In this document: in pieces, positions 15,243 to 25,350 of the stretch
How positions within the stretch are numbered: position 1 is the first letter of the stretch
Layout: the number at the start of each line of letters is the position of its first letter
Assembly (NCBI RefSeq): GCF_001429295.1
Contig: NZ_LMJL01000012.1
Span: forward strand, 42,231-106,230
Source: Flavobacterium sp. Root935
GTDB taxonomy: Bacteria > Bacteroidota > Bacteroidia > Flavobacteriales > Flavobacteriaceae
DNA: 64,000 nt
Direction of reading: 5' to 3'
Made by a program: the position numbers and the translations under genes
The notes under the pieces: generated by a model
The model's database searches: none
What the model was told of the DNA's origin: nothing
What the model saw: only the letters and a program-made list of their open reading frames with translations

Positions 15243-17075
15243 TTATTTATAATCAACAACTCTTGGTTTTGCAAGTTCGAAGCTTTGCAGTCCATAATCT
15301 GTAGTTTCAAAAGTATTTGTTTTGAAAACATTATCGCCCTGAAGCGGAATACTTGGATAATATGAAATTGAAAGCTGAAATGAACTAAAAACCAAATAGT
15401 CATTACTAACCAACAATCCTAGGGTGAGTTTAGAATACGGTTTGCTTTTAGTCATTGCGACTTCTGGACTTCCTAAAACGGCGATAGAGTAATTAAAAAA
15501 TGGATTTAAACGAAAACCCCATAATGCATGCGGAGAATAGGTTTGAGTTTGCAGGGATAAAACCGCTTTACTTGTCCCGTACAATGCGGTATTAAATCCT
15601 GCTAAACCATTTTGTTCATTTATATTAAGTTCATCACCAATCACATTGTCACGGTTTATGCCAAAAACAAATTTTGGATTTACGAATTGTCTTAATTTCC
15701 AGTTCCCAATACTGTACAACTTTGTAAAATAATTCGATTCAAATAAAAAAGCAGTACGGTAGGTTTTAGATTGATGAAAGAAAGTTCCAGCCTCAAAATT
15801 CATACTCAGAAATCCTAATCGATAGTAATTTCCAAATGAAAATTGTGCGCCGACATAAGGCCTCCAAAATGTGTTTTTGTATTGATAGCCAAATGTTACT
15901 CCATATATTCTGCCTATAGGAACGTCTTCCGTTTGTCCATTTCTAAAGATATAACTGTCTTTGATAAACTTTCGAGTATTCAATCCGATACCGCTTAGAA
16001 TCAGTTTCTCACTTGAATAAAAATGATCTGGATCATAAACTTCTGTTGGCGATTCGCTGTAATTGACATTTAGAAATCTCGCAGTTGTAATAAGGTTGGT
16101 TATTGCATCATGATCGTCTTTAAACATTTTAAAAGCTCGTCCCGCCCAAACATCCTGTGATGTATATTTCATCGGCTGATAGGCATAAGAAAGATCGGGA
16201 GCTTGAAGAGTATCTCGTCTGTAATATTCATCAACATAAACTCCGCCCGCCCATTTGGTTAAAGGAGAATAGAAATCACGTTCTACATCAATGCTTTTGA
16301 TATAGTTATTATCTAAGTCCATTTTGTAATGAAGAATGGTACTGATATAAGTGTTTTTGATATTCGGAACGGTATAGGTTGCTTCATTAGCATTTCGTCC
16401 ATCATCAAATCGATTCGTAAAACGGTATTCCAGCTGCTGTCCAGAGCCAAAAAAGTCTTTTTCTTTAAAACCAATCGAAACTTGATTACTCGAAATAGAA
16501 AATCTCGGAATTGTACTCCAGGAATCTAAAACTCTAATTGTAACATCTACAGAATCAGATGCTTTTCCGACAGATTGATTGGAGATTCGAACGGCGGTCA
16601 CATAACGCTGGGAACGAATCAAACGCTCAGATTCTAAAACTTTATAGGTATTATAAGGTGTATTTCGTTTGAATAACAATAAATTATAAATCGCTATTTT
16701 TTTTGTTTTTAAATGAAGCTTGTTTCCTGTTCGTTCTCCCCAGTTTTTGGGTACCTGTGTGGTGTCTGCAACAGAATGACCAAACGGATCTAATGTAATA
16801 ATATTTATATTTCGAATAATTTTGCCTTCATAATTTGTAGAGTCTATTTTTACCAAAAGTTCTTCTTTTTTCTTTGGTTTCCTCGATCTAAAAAATAGTT
16901 TATGCATAGTTTGCGTAAACTTATTTCTTTTAGAATAATTTCGAATTTTGTTATAGATTTCAGTACTGTCTTTTTGAGGTTTTGGCTCTTTTTTAGTTTG
17001 ATCTACTTGTCCATATACACCTTGCAAGCAAAAGCATAACAGAATAAAAAATACTATTTTATTGTTTAAAGACAT
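15243..17075 (-). CDS. Outer-membrane beta-barrel protein with POTRA-like N-terminus
   Basis: The 610-residue product has a signal peptide ending near residue 22 (LQGVYGQ) and a Lys-rich region to about residue 75. A POTRA-like segment follows (GKIIRNINIITLDPFG, then YKVLESERLIRSQRYVTAVRI). The rest is beta-barrel-like, with alternating aromatic strands and SIGFKEKDFFGSGQQLEYRF. This resembles the architecture of the BamA/surface-antigen superfamily, but the barrel does not look like BamA itself. It may insert or export something at the outer membrane; the partner is unknown. Confidence 0.65.
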   Translation of the reverse strand: MSLNNKIVFFILLCFCLQGVYGQVDQTKKEPKPQKDSTEIYNKIRNYSKRNKFTQTMHKLFFRSRKPKKKEELLVKIDSTNYEGKIIRNINIITLDPFGHSVADTTQVPKNWGERTGNKLHLKTKKIAIYNLLLFKRNTPYNTYKVLESERLIRSQRYVTAVRISNQSVGKASDSVDVTIRVLDSWSTIPRFSISSNQVSIGFKEKDFFGSGQQLEYRFTNRFDDGRNANEATYTVPNIKNTYISTILHYKMDLDNNYIKSIDVERDFYSPLTKWAGGVYVDEYYRRDTLQAPDLSYAYQPMKYTSQDVWAGRAFKMFKDDHDAITNLITTARFLNVNYSESPTEVYDPDHFYSSEKLILSGIGLNTRKFIKDSYIFRNGQTEDVPIGRIYGVTFGYQYKNTFWRPYVGAQFSFGNYYRLGFLSMNFEAGTFFHQSKTYRTAFLFESNYFTKLYSIGNWKLRQFVNPKFVFGINRDNVIGDELNINEQNGLAGFNTALYGTSKAVLSLQTQTYSPHALWGFRLNPFFNYSIAVLGSPEVAMTKSKPYSKLTLGLLVSNDYLVFSSFQLSISYYPSIPLQGDNVFKTNTFETTDYGLQSFELAKPRVVDYK

Positions 17076-17149
17076 TCGGTAATTTTACTTCTAATAATTT
17101 TATTGTTTATGAATATAGGAATAAATAATAGGTTTAAAAAATAAGTTTT

Positions 17150-18250
17150 TTAATGCTCAACAGAAGTCCTTCTTATTCTCCATTTAAATTTCCTAGGTAC
17201 GTGATTGCCCATGAGATATCCCCAAGGTGAAAGTGATTCAATTCTATCAAATATAATTTTTAGAATGGCTAAAAGCGGAATGGCTAAGAACATTCCGGCT
17301 ATTCCTGCTGCAGCGCCGCCAACAATAATTCCCATAATAGAAACAAACGCATTGATTTCAACTTTAGAATTAATAATTAATGGCACAAGCAGATTATTAT
17401 CAATAAGTTGAACAATTATATTTACTATCAGAATTCCAAGAATAACAGAAGTATCTGCAGATCCAGTTAATGATGCTAATACGGTAATGATTCCGGCAAT
17501 TAAAATTCCGATATAAGGAATTAGGTTTAAAATTCCAGTTATAAGTCCTAACAATATAAAATATTTAATGCCAATAATCCACAATCCTAAACTGGTTAAT
17601 ATGGAAACAACAATCATTTCAATAATTAAACTAACAATATAATTGTTTACAGAAACTTTTATCTGCGAAAGAATGTCTTTTAAAACCGGATGATTTTCTT
17701 GGCTTATTAATTTAGCTAAAAACAATTTAAAATGTTCTTTATATATTAAAAACAAAAACGTATAAATTACGATAATCGTACTATCCAAAAGAACATCGCT
17801 TATAGATATTATAGAAGATACTATTGTAGCCTGGCCGTTTTTAACTGAATCTTTTGTTACTGTATCCAGATATTTTTTTTGTTCTCCAATGCTTACTTGA
17901 AAATTTTCTCTAATAAATTTATGAATTTCAATGATAAAAGTATTTGCATTTTTCTTTATGGTATCAAAATCATTCGCCATATAAGTAACCTGATAGGAAA
18001 TGAAAACCAAAATACCGACAATGAAGGATAGAAAAATTAAAAGACAAACTATTGCGGCTAAATGCCTTGGGAATTTAAATTTTGTATTTAAAAAGGTAAA
18101 AATGGGAAGTAGTAGAACAGCAAATAAAAATGCCATTAAAACTGGAGTCAGAATATCTTTTCCAGTACAAAAAATAAAAGCAAAACAAATTAAAGTAACA
18201 AGTATAAAGCAAAGCTTTGCATAAAAAGGTAAAGTTATGGGCCGAGTCAT
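17150..18250 (-). CDS. AI-2E family transporter (PerM-like)
   Basis: I prefer the ATG at 18250 (MTRPITLPFYAKLCFI) over the upstream ATG at 18283, since the extra 11 residues do not look conserved. The product of 366 residues has paired N-terminal helices, a hydrophilic region around residues 100-145, and a C-terminal half with LGLITGILNLIPYIGILIAG, which is the AI-2E/PerM hallmark. Members include the AI-2 exporter TqsA and Na+/H+ antiporters, so the substrate stays open. The basic C-terminal tail (RKFKWRIRRTSVEH) is cytoplasmic. Confidence 0.83.
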   Translation of the reverse strand: MTRPITLPFYAKLCFILVTLICFAFIFCTGKDILTPVLMAFLFAVLLLPIFTFLNTKFKFPRHLAAIVCLLIFLSFIVGILVFISYQVTYMANDFDTIKKNANTFIIEIHKFIRENFQVSIGEQKKYLDTVTKDSVKNGQATIVSSIISISDVLLDSTIIVIYTFLFLIYKEHFKLFLAKLISQENHPVLKDILSQIKVSVNNYIVSLIIEMIVVSILTSLGLWIIGIKYFILLGLITGILNLIPYIGILIAGIITVLASLTGSADTSVILGILIVNIIVQLIDNNLLVPLIINSKVEINAFVSIMGIIVGGAAAGIAGMFLAIPLLAILKIIFDRIESLSPWGYLMGNHVPRKFKWRIRRTSVEH

Positions 18251-18352
18251 TATTTGAAGATTTAAGCTGGTTTTATAAAACAAATATTACACTTTATTTG
18301 CTCTTTTCTGTTCTAGCTTTTCTTCGCGGCGTTATAGAATTCCCATTAACAT

Positions 18353-18883
18353 TTAATCAAAAAACTCTCTTTCTTCATATTTGGCGGGAATAATAGAGAT
18401 TCCTTTTTGCAGTAATAAATTGTTTGGGAAAATAATTTTCTCGCCTTCTTTCGTTTTTAAGCTCACATGGAAGGTATTGATGTCTTCAATTTCCGCTTCG
18501 ATAGGAAAATCTTTATCATGTATTTTTATAGTGTCCCCAATTCTAAAGGGAAAAGAAAAGAATAAAATCATTCCAGAAGTAATATTGCTCAAAATCGACC
18601 ATTGTGCAAACATAGCCACGCCAATTACAGTTGCAATCGAAGATATAGTAATGAAAATATCTTGCGTTTCAACGCCCCAAACCACAATTAAACTGGTTGT
18701 AACCAATATATTCATTAAAATATTAATATACTTGATTACTAAATTGGTTCGATGTTCAAACAAATGACTAGTAGAGGCAAAACGTCTTATCAATTTTGCA
18801 ATAACCATTCGAAGAACAATCAATATAAGAATGAGAATTATGGTAGCTAAGATTTCGCGGCTATACTCTTTAAAAGAAAACAT
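18353..18883 (-). CDS. Small MscS-like mechanosensitive channel protein
   Basis: The 176-residue product has three hydrophobic helices (about residues 10-30, 50-68 and 77-108) followed by the MscS beta domain with FSFPFRIGDTIKIHDKDF, IEDINTFHVSLKT and GEKIIFPNNLLLQKGI. These are the signature positions of the pore-lining helix and the middle domain. The usual C-terminal cytoplasmic cage domain is missing, so this is a short MscS-family member. It lies 10 bp downstream of the maf gene on the same strand and may be cotranscribed with it. Confidence 0.85.
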   Translation of the reverse strand: MFSFKEYSREILATIILILILIVLRMVIAKLIRRFASTSHLFEHRTNLVIKYINILMNILVTTSLIVVWGVETQDIFITISSIATVIGVAMFAQWSILSNITSGMILFFSFPFRIGDTIKIHDKDFPIEAEIEDINTFHVSLKTKEGEKIIFPNNLLLQKGISIIPAKYEEREFFD

Positions 18884-18893
18884 AAATAAATTT

Positions 18894-19478
18894 TTACACT
18901 AATGTACTTAAAAATTCGTAAACTTTTGCTGTCGGAAGCCCCATAACATTGGTGTAAGAGCCTTCAACTTTTGCAACTGCCATAAAACCAAACCATTCCT
19001 GAATACCATAAGCACCAGCTTTGTCGTAAGGTTTATAATTTTCTATGTAATACAAAATTGCTTCATCAGATAAATCATTGAAAGTAACTTTTGTAATATC
19101 ATGCAATAGGGTAGAAGAGTCAGCAGTTTTAAAGCATACAGAAGTAATTACTTCATGAGTAGCGTTAGACATTGATTTGATCATTTCAAAAGCTTCTTCC
19201 GCATTTTTTGGTTTTCCCAATGCCTTATTTTGGTGCCAGACAATAGTGTCGCTGGTTACTAAAATTTCATTTTCTTGTAACTCGCCTTCAAAAGCTTTGG
19301 CTTTTAGTTCGGCCAGATAATCGGTTATTTCTACTGCTTTTAATTCAGGCGGATAAATCTCTTCAATATCTTTTAAACGAATTTCAAAATCAAGATCTAA
19401 ATCCTTAAAAAACTGCTGTCTTCTTGGCGAACCAGAAGCTAAAATGATTTTATATTTTTTTAGTTTTTGTTTAAGCAT
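18894..19478 (-). CDS. Maf family nucleoside triphosphate pyrophosphatase
   Basis: The 194-residue product has the Maf motif ILASGSPRRQQFF (residues 12-24), VTSDTIVW around 69-76 and the YDKAGAYGIQEWFGFMAVAKVEGSYTNVMGLP block. Maf enzymes hydrolyse non-canonical or canonical nucleoside triphosphates to monophosphates, and limit misincorporation. The YhdE/YceF substrate branch is not resolved here. Its start overlaps the end of the prenyltransferase gene by 8 bp. Confidence 0.92.
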   Translation of the reverse strand: MLKQKLKKYKIILASGSPRRQQFFKDLDLDFEIRLKDIEEIYPPELKAVEITDYLAELKAKAFEGELQENEILVTSDTIVWHQNKALGKPKNAEEAFEMIKSMSNATHEVITSVCFKTADSSTLLHDITKVTFNDLSDEAILYYIENYKPYDKAGAYGIQEWFGFMAVAKVEGSYTNVMGLPTAKVYEFLSTLV

Positions 19479-20397
19479 TGTATTTGATATTTAAGGCGAT
19501 AACCAAGATTGATAAAATTCCGAAGAATAAAACAAGTTTTAAAATAGTACTTAAATGATGAAAATCTTTTTGAGATTTTGCAGTAAATATTTTGACTATG
19601 AAATATAATAATGGGGCTAAAACTGTAACAAACGAATAAAGGACAGCAATATAAAGCTTGTTCTCCATAAAATAAATATTGCTGTAAAGCGCAGATAATA
19701 TAAAAGCAATAACGGCAAAGCCTAAAGCAATTTTGGCAGCTCTATTAATTCCAATAGCAATGGGCAATGTATTCATTCCTTGATTGTAATCTCCATTTAC
19801 ATCTTCAATATCTTTAACTATTTCACGAATAAAATTAATCATAAAAGCAAATAAGGCATAATCTATTAGAATTGAAAAAAGACTTGCCATCTGCGCTTGA
19901 TTTTCAGCAGTTGTTGCTGGAAAAAGATCAAAAACTCCAATAATTAAAACGCTCACAGCAAGAAGCAATGCAACAACAAAATTGCCCAAAATCATAATTT
20001 GCTTTAAGGTTGTTGCGTAAAAATATAATAAAGAAGCAATCAAGATAAAAAGCGAAGCAAAAGTTGGTCTCAGAATAATATTCGACAGAATAAAACCAAT
20101 GGCAACTCCAGAAATATTTAAACCAATATAAATATTATAAGCCGCCGTTTCTGTTATTCCTTTACCAACAACCACGTCGTTAGGTTTATTAATACTATCG
20201 GTTGCAACATCATAAATGTTATTAATGACATAACCCGCTGCGGCTAGCAAAACAGTACTCAAAACCAATAATCCATATTGCCAGTCTGACAATGCTAACG
20301 GAATATCCTGCTGTTTTAAAAATGCATAACGAAAAAGAAGCTGCATAAAAGCAAGCATTAATAAGTTTTTATAACGAATAAGTTTTAGGTATTTCAT
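19471..20397 (-). CDS. UbiA-family prenyltransferase (geranylgeranylglycerol-phosphate geranylgeranyltransferase-like)
   Basis: The 308-residue product has about nine membrane helices and the two Asp-rich motifs of UbiA enzymes: NNIYDVATDSINKPNDVV near residues 59-76 and KDIEDVNGDYNQGMNT near 195-210. UbiA enzymes move prenyl chains onto an acceptor in the membrane. The closest named branch in this phylum is the archaeal-type GGGP geranylgeranyltransferase; the true acceptor in this organism is not known. It overlaps maf by 8 bp. A CTTAG/CTCAGAAC-type repeat precedes the start codon. Confidence 0.8.
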   Translation of the reverse strand: MKYLKLIRYKNLLMLAFMQLLFRYAFLKQQDIPLALSDWQYGLLVLSTVLLAAAGYVINNIYDVATDSINKPNDVVVGKGITETAAYNIYIGLNISGVAIGFILSNIILRPTFASLFILIASLLYFYATTLKQIMILGNFVVALLLAVSVLIIGVFDLFPATTAENQAQMASLFSILIDYALFAFMINFIREIVKDIEDVNGDYNQGMNTLPIAIGINRAAKIALGFAVIAFILSALYSNIYFMENKLYIAVLYSFVTVLAPLLYFIVKIFTAKSQKDFHHLSTILKLVLFFGILSILVIALNIKYNA

Positions 20398-20511
20398 TTT
20401 TGAGGTTCTGAGTGGCTAAGTTGCTAAGGTTCTAAGATTTTTATGTTTATGGCTTGTAAAAATATAAATGTTACGTTCATTAACAATTTATAATTGATAA
20501 TTCACAATTAA

Positions 20512-21039
20512 TTAATCGTGTTTTCCATCAAAATACTCCATCCATTTCCCTTGCACCTTCATAACTTGTTCGATGACGTCTCTTGCAGCGCCTCTTCCGC
20601 CTTTTACGTGTGAAATGTAACGACAGATATTTTTAATTTCTGGACTTGCATCTTGTGGGCAGGCTGGAAGTCCAACTAATTTCATTACATGAAAATCAGG
20701 AATATCATCTCCCATATACAACACATTTTCAGGCTTAATATTATAAGTTTCGGTGTATTCTTTAAAAGTTTTTACTTTATTTGGAGTTCCTAAATGAATG
20801 TCGTTAACACCCAGATTATGAAGACGAATGCGGACACCTTCATTGCTTCCGCCAGAAATAACGCATACTTTGAAACCGCTTTCGATCGCTGCTTTTAAAG
20901 CATAACCATCACGAATATTCATTGTTCTTAACATTTCGCCTTCATTGGTTACAAAAACAGAACTGTCTGTAAGTACGCCGTCTACATCAAAAACAAACGT
21001 TGTGATGTCATTCATTATTTCTTTATAACTTTTTGCCAT
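20512..21039 (-). CDS. kdsC: 3-deoxy-D-manno-octulosonate 8-phosphate phosphatase KdsC-like HAD protein
   Basis: The 175-residue product is capless, as in subclass C0 HAD enzymes: FVFDVDGVLTDS (motif I), VCVISGG (motif II), and YMGDDIPD with VGLPACPQDA (motif IV) after a conserved Lys. This fits KdsC, which removes phosphate from KDO-8-phosphate in lipopolysaccharide synthesis and works as a tetramer. Its first codons overlap the end of the DUF2520 gene by 17 bp, so the two are coupled. Confidence 0.87.
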   Translation of the reverse strand: MAKSYKEIMNDITTFVFDVDGVLTDSSVFVTNEGEMLRTMNIRDGYALKAAIESGFKVCVISGGSNEGVRIRLHNLGVNDIHLGTPNKVKTFKEYTETYNIKPENVLYMGDDIPDFHVMKLVGLPACPQDASPEIKNICRYISHVKGGRGAARDVIEQVMKVQGKWMEYFDGKHD

Positions 21040-21784
21040 TATCTTGTATAGATTGTGTTAGGATTTTATAGATATTTTTTTTGTTTTCATTTTGTAAAAA
21101 ATCCAAATGTGCATTGATTGTTTTGGAATCTTCACGTTTTGCAGGACCTGTCTGCGCCTCAGTTGGATCAAGCGTATTAATTTTATCCGCCGTCTCCTGA
21201 ATTAAAGGTCTTAGTATTGAAAAAGGAACTTGATTTTCTTCACAAATTTCTTGTCCAATTTGATAAAGGTGATTGGTAAAATTATTCACAAAAACTGCAG
21301 CGACATGAAGTGCTTTTCGCTGCTCTGAATTGATAGAATAAACAGCAGTAGAAACACTTTTAGCTACAGATTCTAAAAGTTTAAAATCAGCAGTATTTTC
21401 AGCCTCTAAACAAAAAGGAATTATAGAAAAATCTATATTTTTATTTTTAGAAAAAGTCTGCAGCGGATAAAAAACACCCCTACGATTTTTTTCATCTAAA
21501 ACATCTATTGGTGATGTTCCAGAAGTATGCACTACAAACTGATTATTAAATGGAAGTTGTTCTGAAACTTCGGTAATTGCATTGTCTGAAACTGCAATTA
21601 TATGTAGATCAGCAGTCTGTAATTCACTGTAGTCAGAAATAATTTTTTCATAATCAACCAAATGAGCCACAGCTTCCTTGTTTCTTGAAAAAACCTGTTT
21701 AATTTCTACAGTTTTGCTTGTATCAAAAGCTTTTATTAAATGCTGTGCGACGTTGCCGGAACCGATTATTGTTATTTGAATCAT
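21023..21784 (-). CDS. Rossmann-like and DUF2520 domain protein
   Basis: The 253-residue product has an N-terminal NAD(P)-binding fold with the GSGNVAQHL loop (residues 8-16) and a helical C-terminal DUF2520 domain (KALHVAAVFVNNFTNHLY, PLIQETADKI, LDPTEAQTGPAKREDSKTI). The layout matches ProC-like oxidoreductases of unknown substrate. A TAATTTTG element (minus strand, 21790-21797) ends only 6 bp before the ATG, which would give a leaderless or nearly leaderless mRNA. Confidence 0.85.
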   Translation of the reverse strand: MIQITIIGSGNVAQHLIKAFDTSKTVEIKQVFSRNKEAVAHLVDYEKIISDYSELQTADLHIIAVSDNAITEVSEQLPFNNQFVVHTSGTSPIDVLDEKNRRGVFYPLQTFSKNKNIDFSIIPFCLEAENTADFKLLESVAKSVSTAVYSINSEQRKALHVAAVFVNNFTNHLYQIGQEICEENQVPFSILRPLIQETADKINTLDPTEAQTGPAKREDSKTINAHLDFLQNENKKNIYKILTQSIQDNGKKL

Positions 21785-22069
21785 AAAAGCAAAATTAGTA
21801 TTATTTTTTATAAAGATAATTTGTAACGAAAACTTTTGCGACAGATTGCAGGGTACTAATATGATTTTTATTTTCAGACATTATTCTAATTGCCAAGATT
21901 AAAGTATGATAATCTATTTTAATTTATAAGAAAACAATCAAGACAGCTATATTGTAGATGTTTGTTTTTGTAAAAATAAGTTTACTTTTTTGAGAATTTG
22001 ATCAAATTTCTTGCTATATATTTGGTTTTTATTAACAAATATCACATACCTAAAATCAACATTTTTAAG

Positions 22070-22077
22070 TACTTTTG
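22070..22077 (+). promoter_or_regulatory. -7 promoter element of ccsBA
   Basis: TACTTTTG fits TAnnTTTG and lies 32 bp before the preferred ATG at 22109. The rest of the 21785-22108 gap is AT-rich and holds nothing else I can support. Confidence 0.45.
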
Positions 22078-22108
22078 TGCCACTTTTATACAATGTAATT
22101 CCTTAAAA

Positions 22109-25100
22109 ATGGATAAAAAAATATTCTCTTTTTTGTTTTCTACACGATTAATGGCCGTTCTTTTTTTAACATTCGCAATTGCAATGGGTGTTGGAACTTT
22201 TATCGAAAGTAAATACAATACCGATACAGCCAGAATACTTATTTACAATACTTGGTGGTTTGAGGCGATAATGCTTGTTTTTGTGATCAATTTCTTCGGA
22301 AACATTAAACGTTATCAACTGCTTAAAAAAGAAAAGTGGGCAACCTTCTTACTGCATATTTCTTTTATTTTCATCATTTTAGGAGCTTTTATTACCCGTT
22401 ACATTAGTTATGAAGGAATGATGCCTATTCGCGAAGGCGCTGCAGAAAATCAAATTTACTCCGATAAAACTTTCTTAACCATTTTTGTGGATGGTGAATA
22501 TAAAGGAGAACCAAAACGCAGGGTTTTTGAGAAAAACCTATTGCTTTCTCCTGTTACAAACAACAATTTTTCAATTTCTGGAAAATTTGATGAAACACCG
22601 TTTGAAGTTACATACTCTAATTATATAATGGGAGCGAAGGAAGTGGTTAAACCAGATCCAAACGGAACTTTATATCTTAAATTAGTAGAAGCTGGTGCCG
22701 GCGGACGTGAAGAACATTATCTTAAAGAAGGTGAGGTTCAAAATATTCACAATGTTTTATTTGCTTTAAATAAACCAACTGACGGAGCAATTAATATTAA
22801 TACAACTGGTAAAGAATACACTATTCAGACTCCTTTTGAAGGGGAGTTTATGCGAATGGCAGATCAGTTTAAAGGAAAAGTTACTAAAAATAATGTACAG
22901 CCTTTAATGATGCGTTCGTTGTATAGCATTGGAGATATTAGAATTGTATTTCCAGATCCGCCAATGAAGGGAAAAGTGGAATATAAATCAAATAATGATT
23001 TTAAAGCTAAATCTCATACAGACGCTTTGGTCGTAAAAGTTAAAGCTGAAGGACAAGAAAAAGAAGTAATGCTGATGGGCTCTAAAGGCCAGATTGGAGA
23101 GGCTAAAACGGTTAAAATTGGTAATATTGAATATTCTTTATTTTATGGAAGTAAAGCATACATTTTACCTTTTAAAATAAAATTGAACGATTTTATAGCA
23201 GAAAAATATCCTGGTACCGAAAAAAGTTATTCTTCATATAAAAGTAAAGTTACTGTCCAGGATTCTACAGAAACTTTTGATTATGATATTTTTATGAATC
23301 ACGTTTTAGATCATAAAGGATATCGTTTCTTCCAGTCTTCATTTGATCCAGATGAAAAAGGAACTGTTTTATCTGTAAACCATGATTTTTGGGGAACTAA
23401 CATTACTTATTTGGGTTATTTTTTACTTTATATAGGACTTATGGCAATTATGTTTACAAAACATTCTCGTTTTGGTGATTTGAAACGTAAACTAGAAGCG
23501 GTTAAAAAGAAAAAAGAAAAGCTAATTACTATTTTAGTTTTAATGATAAGCTTAAGTGGTTTTGCACAGCAGACTCCACATGTTCATTCTCATGATCACG
23601 ATCACGCGCATACCGCAGATCCTAATGATCATGCTAATCATGTTACAGCGCCGCCAAGTCAAAAACAATTAGATTCATTATTAACTATTTATAAAGCACC
23701 AGAATCGCACGCAGCAAAATTTGGACGATTGATTATCCAAGATGCCGGCGGAAGAATGAAGCCTATTAATACGTTTTCGTCTGAGTTACTTCGAAAAGTA
23801 AGCCATAAGGATACTTACAATGGAATGAATTCTGATCAGGTTTTCTTATCGATGACGCAATATGCTCAGGTTTGGATTCAGATTCCTTTGATTTATATTA
23901 AATCTGGAAATGATAGTATTCGTAAAATTATCGGAATTGATTCGAAAGATCAATACGCTCCGTTTGTGAAATTCTTTGATGAGCAGGGAAATTATAAATT
24001 ATCTCCTTATTTGGATGAGGCTTACAAAGCTGCAAATCCAAATAATTTTGAGAAAGATTTTGTTGAGACAGATAAAAAAGTAAACTTAATGGAATCTGCT
24101 TTAAGCGGAAGCATTTTGAGAATATTCCCGGTTCCAAACGATCCAAATCATAAATGGGTTTCTTATTTAGAACGCAATAATAATGGCTTTAAAGGAATGG
24201 ATTCAACTTACGTTAACCAAATTCTGCCTTTATATTTTAGTGCCCTAAACAACGGTTCAATTGCTAAAAACTTTGACACAGCAGACAATTTAGTTGAAAG
24301 CATTAATGGTTTTCAAAAGAAATTTGGTAGCAAAGTACGACCAAGTGAAGACAAAATCGATGCTGAGATAGCTTATAATAAATACGACGTTTTTCAAAAA
24401 TTACCGTATTGGTATATTACAGTAGCAAGCTTTATGTTCATTTTTATTATCGTGAACATTTTCTTTGAGAAAAAATGGCTTCGTATTACAATAGATGGTT
24501 TCCATGTTTTAGTCGGATTGTTATTTGCAATTCATACATTAGGATTAATTGCACGCTGGTATATTTCTGGTCACGCGCCTTGGAGTAATGCTTACGAATC
24601 AATCGTTTATGTAGCTTGGTCTACAATGTTCTTCGGATTGGCTTTTGACAGAAAATCAAAATTAACAGTGGCGTCATCTGCATTTGTTACTGCTATGATT
24701 TTAATGGCGGCTTACATGAACTGGATTGATCCTGAAATTGCAAACTTACAACCGGTTCTTAACTCGTATTGGTTAATGATTCACGTGGCAGTTATTGTAG
24801 GTAGTTATGGTCCAACTGCATTAGGATTTATTTTAGGCTTTGTTGCATTGCTGTTGATTTTCTTTACAACTGAGAAAAATAAAGCCAAAATGGAACTTAA
24901 TTTAAAAGAGATTACATATATCAACGAAATGGCTTTAACTATTGGTTTGATCATGCTTACTATTGGAAACTTCTTAGGCGGACAATGGGCAAACGAAAGC
25001 TGGGGACGTTACTGGGGATGGGATCCAAAAGAAACTTGGGCTTTAATCTCGATTATGATTTATGCATTTGTAATTCACGCTCGTTTTGTTCCTGCTTTAA

Positions 25101-25324
25101 GAGGAAAATGGTTCTTCAACTTAATGAGTATGTTTGCATTTGTTTCAATTCTGTTTACTTATTATGGAGTAAATTTCCATTTGGTTGGTTTGCATTCTTA
25201 CGCAAGCGGAGAAGCGCATTCATTAAATTGGGTTTATTACACTTTGATTTCCATTAGTGTTATTGGAGCTGTTACCTATCCAAAATATAGAAAGTACTAT
25301 AAAAGTAAAAAAGTAAAGAAATAA
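22109..25324 (+). CDS. Fused cytochrome c biogenesis protein CcsB-CcsA
   Basis: I place the start at the ATG at 22109 (MDKKIFSFLFSTRLMAVLFL). The frame is open upstream to 21998, but those 37 residues precede a promoter element and look non-coding. The 1071-residue product joins a ResB/CcsB half (three helices near residues 10-110 and a large periplasmic domain) to a C-terminal CcsA half with WGRYWGWDPKETWALIS, the haem-handling WWD motif. A hydrophobic stretch ending FAQQ and a His-rich segment (about residues 491-510) lie between them. System II CcsBA carries haem across the membrane and attaches it to apocytochrome c. Confidence 0.92.
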   Translation: MDKKIFSFLFSTRLMAVLFLTFAIAMGVGTFIESKYNTDTARILIYNTWWFEAIMLVFVINFFGNIKRYQLLKKEKWATFLLHISFIFIILGAFITRYISYEGMMPIREGAAENQIYSDKTFLTIFVDGEYKGEPKRRVFEKNLLLSPVTNNNFSISGKFDETPFEVTYSNYIMGAKEVVKPDPNGTLYLKLVEAGAGGREEHYLKEGEVQNIHNVLFALNKPTDGAININTTGKEYTIQTPFEGEFMRMADQFKGKVTKNNVQPLMMRSLYSIGDIRIVFPDPPMKGKVEYKSNNDFKAKSHTDALVVKVKAEGQEKEVMLMGSKGQIGEAKTVKIGNIEYSLFYGSKAYILPFKIKLNDFIAEKYPGTEKSYSSYKSKVTVQDSTETFDYDIFMNHVLDHKGYRFFQSSFDPDEKGTVLSVNHDFWGTNITYLGYFLLYIGLMAIMFTKHSRFGDLKRKLEAVKKKKEKLITILVLMISLSGFAQQTPHVHSHDHDHAHTADPNDHANHVTAPPSQKQLDSLLTIYKAPESHAAKFGRLIIQDAGGRMKPINTFSSELLRKVSHKDTYNGMNSDQVFLSMTQYAQVWIQIPLIYIKSGNDSIRKIIGIDSKDQYAPFVKFFDEQGNYKLSPYLDEAYKAANPNNFEKDFVETDKKVNLMESALSGSILRIFPVPNDPNHKWVSYLERNNNGFKGMDSTYVNQILPLYFSALNNGSIAKNFDTADNLVESINGFQKKFGSKVRPSEDKIDAEIAYNKYDVFQKLPYWYITVASFMFIFIIVNIFFEKKWLRITIDGFHVLVGLLFAIHTLGLIARWYISGHAPWSNAYESIVYVAWSTMFFGLAFDRKSKLTVASSAFVTAMILMAAYMNWIDPEIANLQPVLNSYWLMIHVAVIVGSYGPTALGFILGFVALLLIFFTTEKNKAKMELNLKEITYINEMALTIGLIMLTIGNFLGGQWANESWGRYWGWDPKETWALISIMIYAFVIHARFVPALRGKWFFNLMSMFAFVSILFTYYGVNFHLVGLHSYASGEAHSLNWVYYTLISISVIGAVTYPKYRKYYKSKKVKK

Positions 25325-25350
25325 ATAATTCAAAGGAATTATTAATTCAA

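Noticed and set aside
21998-22108. 37-residue N-terminal extension of the CcsBA protein
   Set aside because: The extension precedes and includes a promoter element, while the ATG at 22109 begins with a typical CcsB start.
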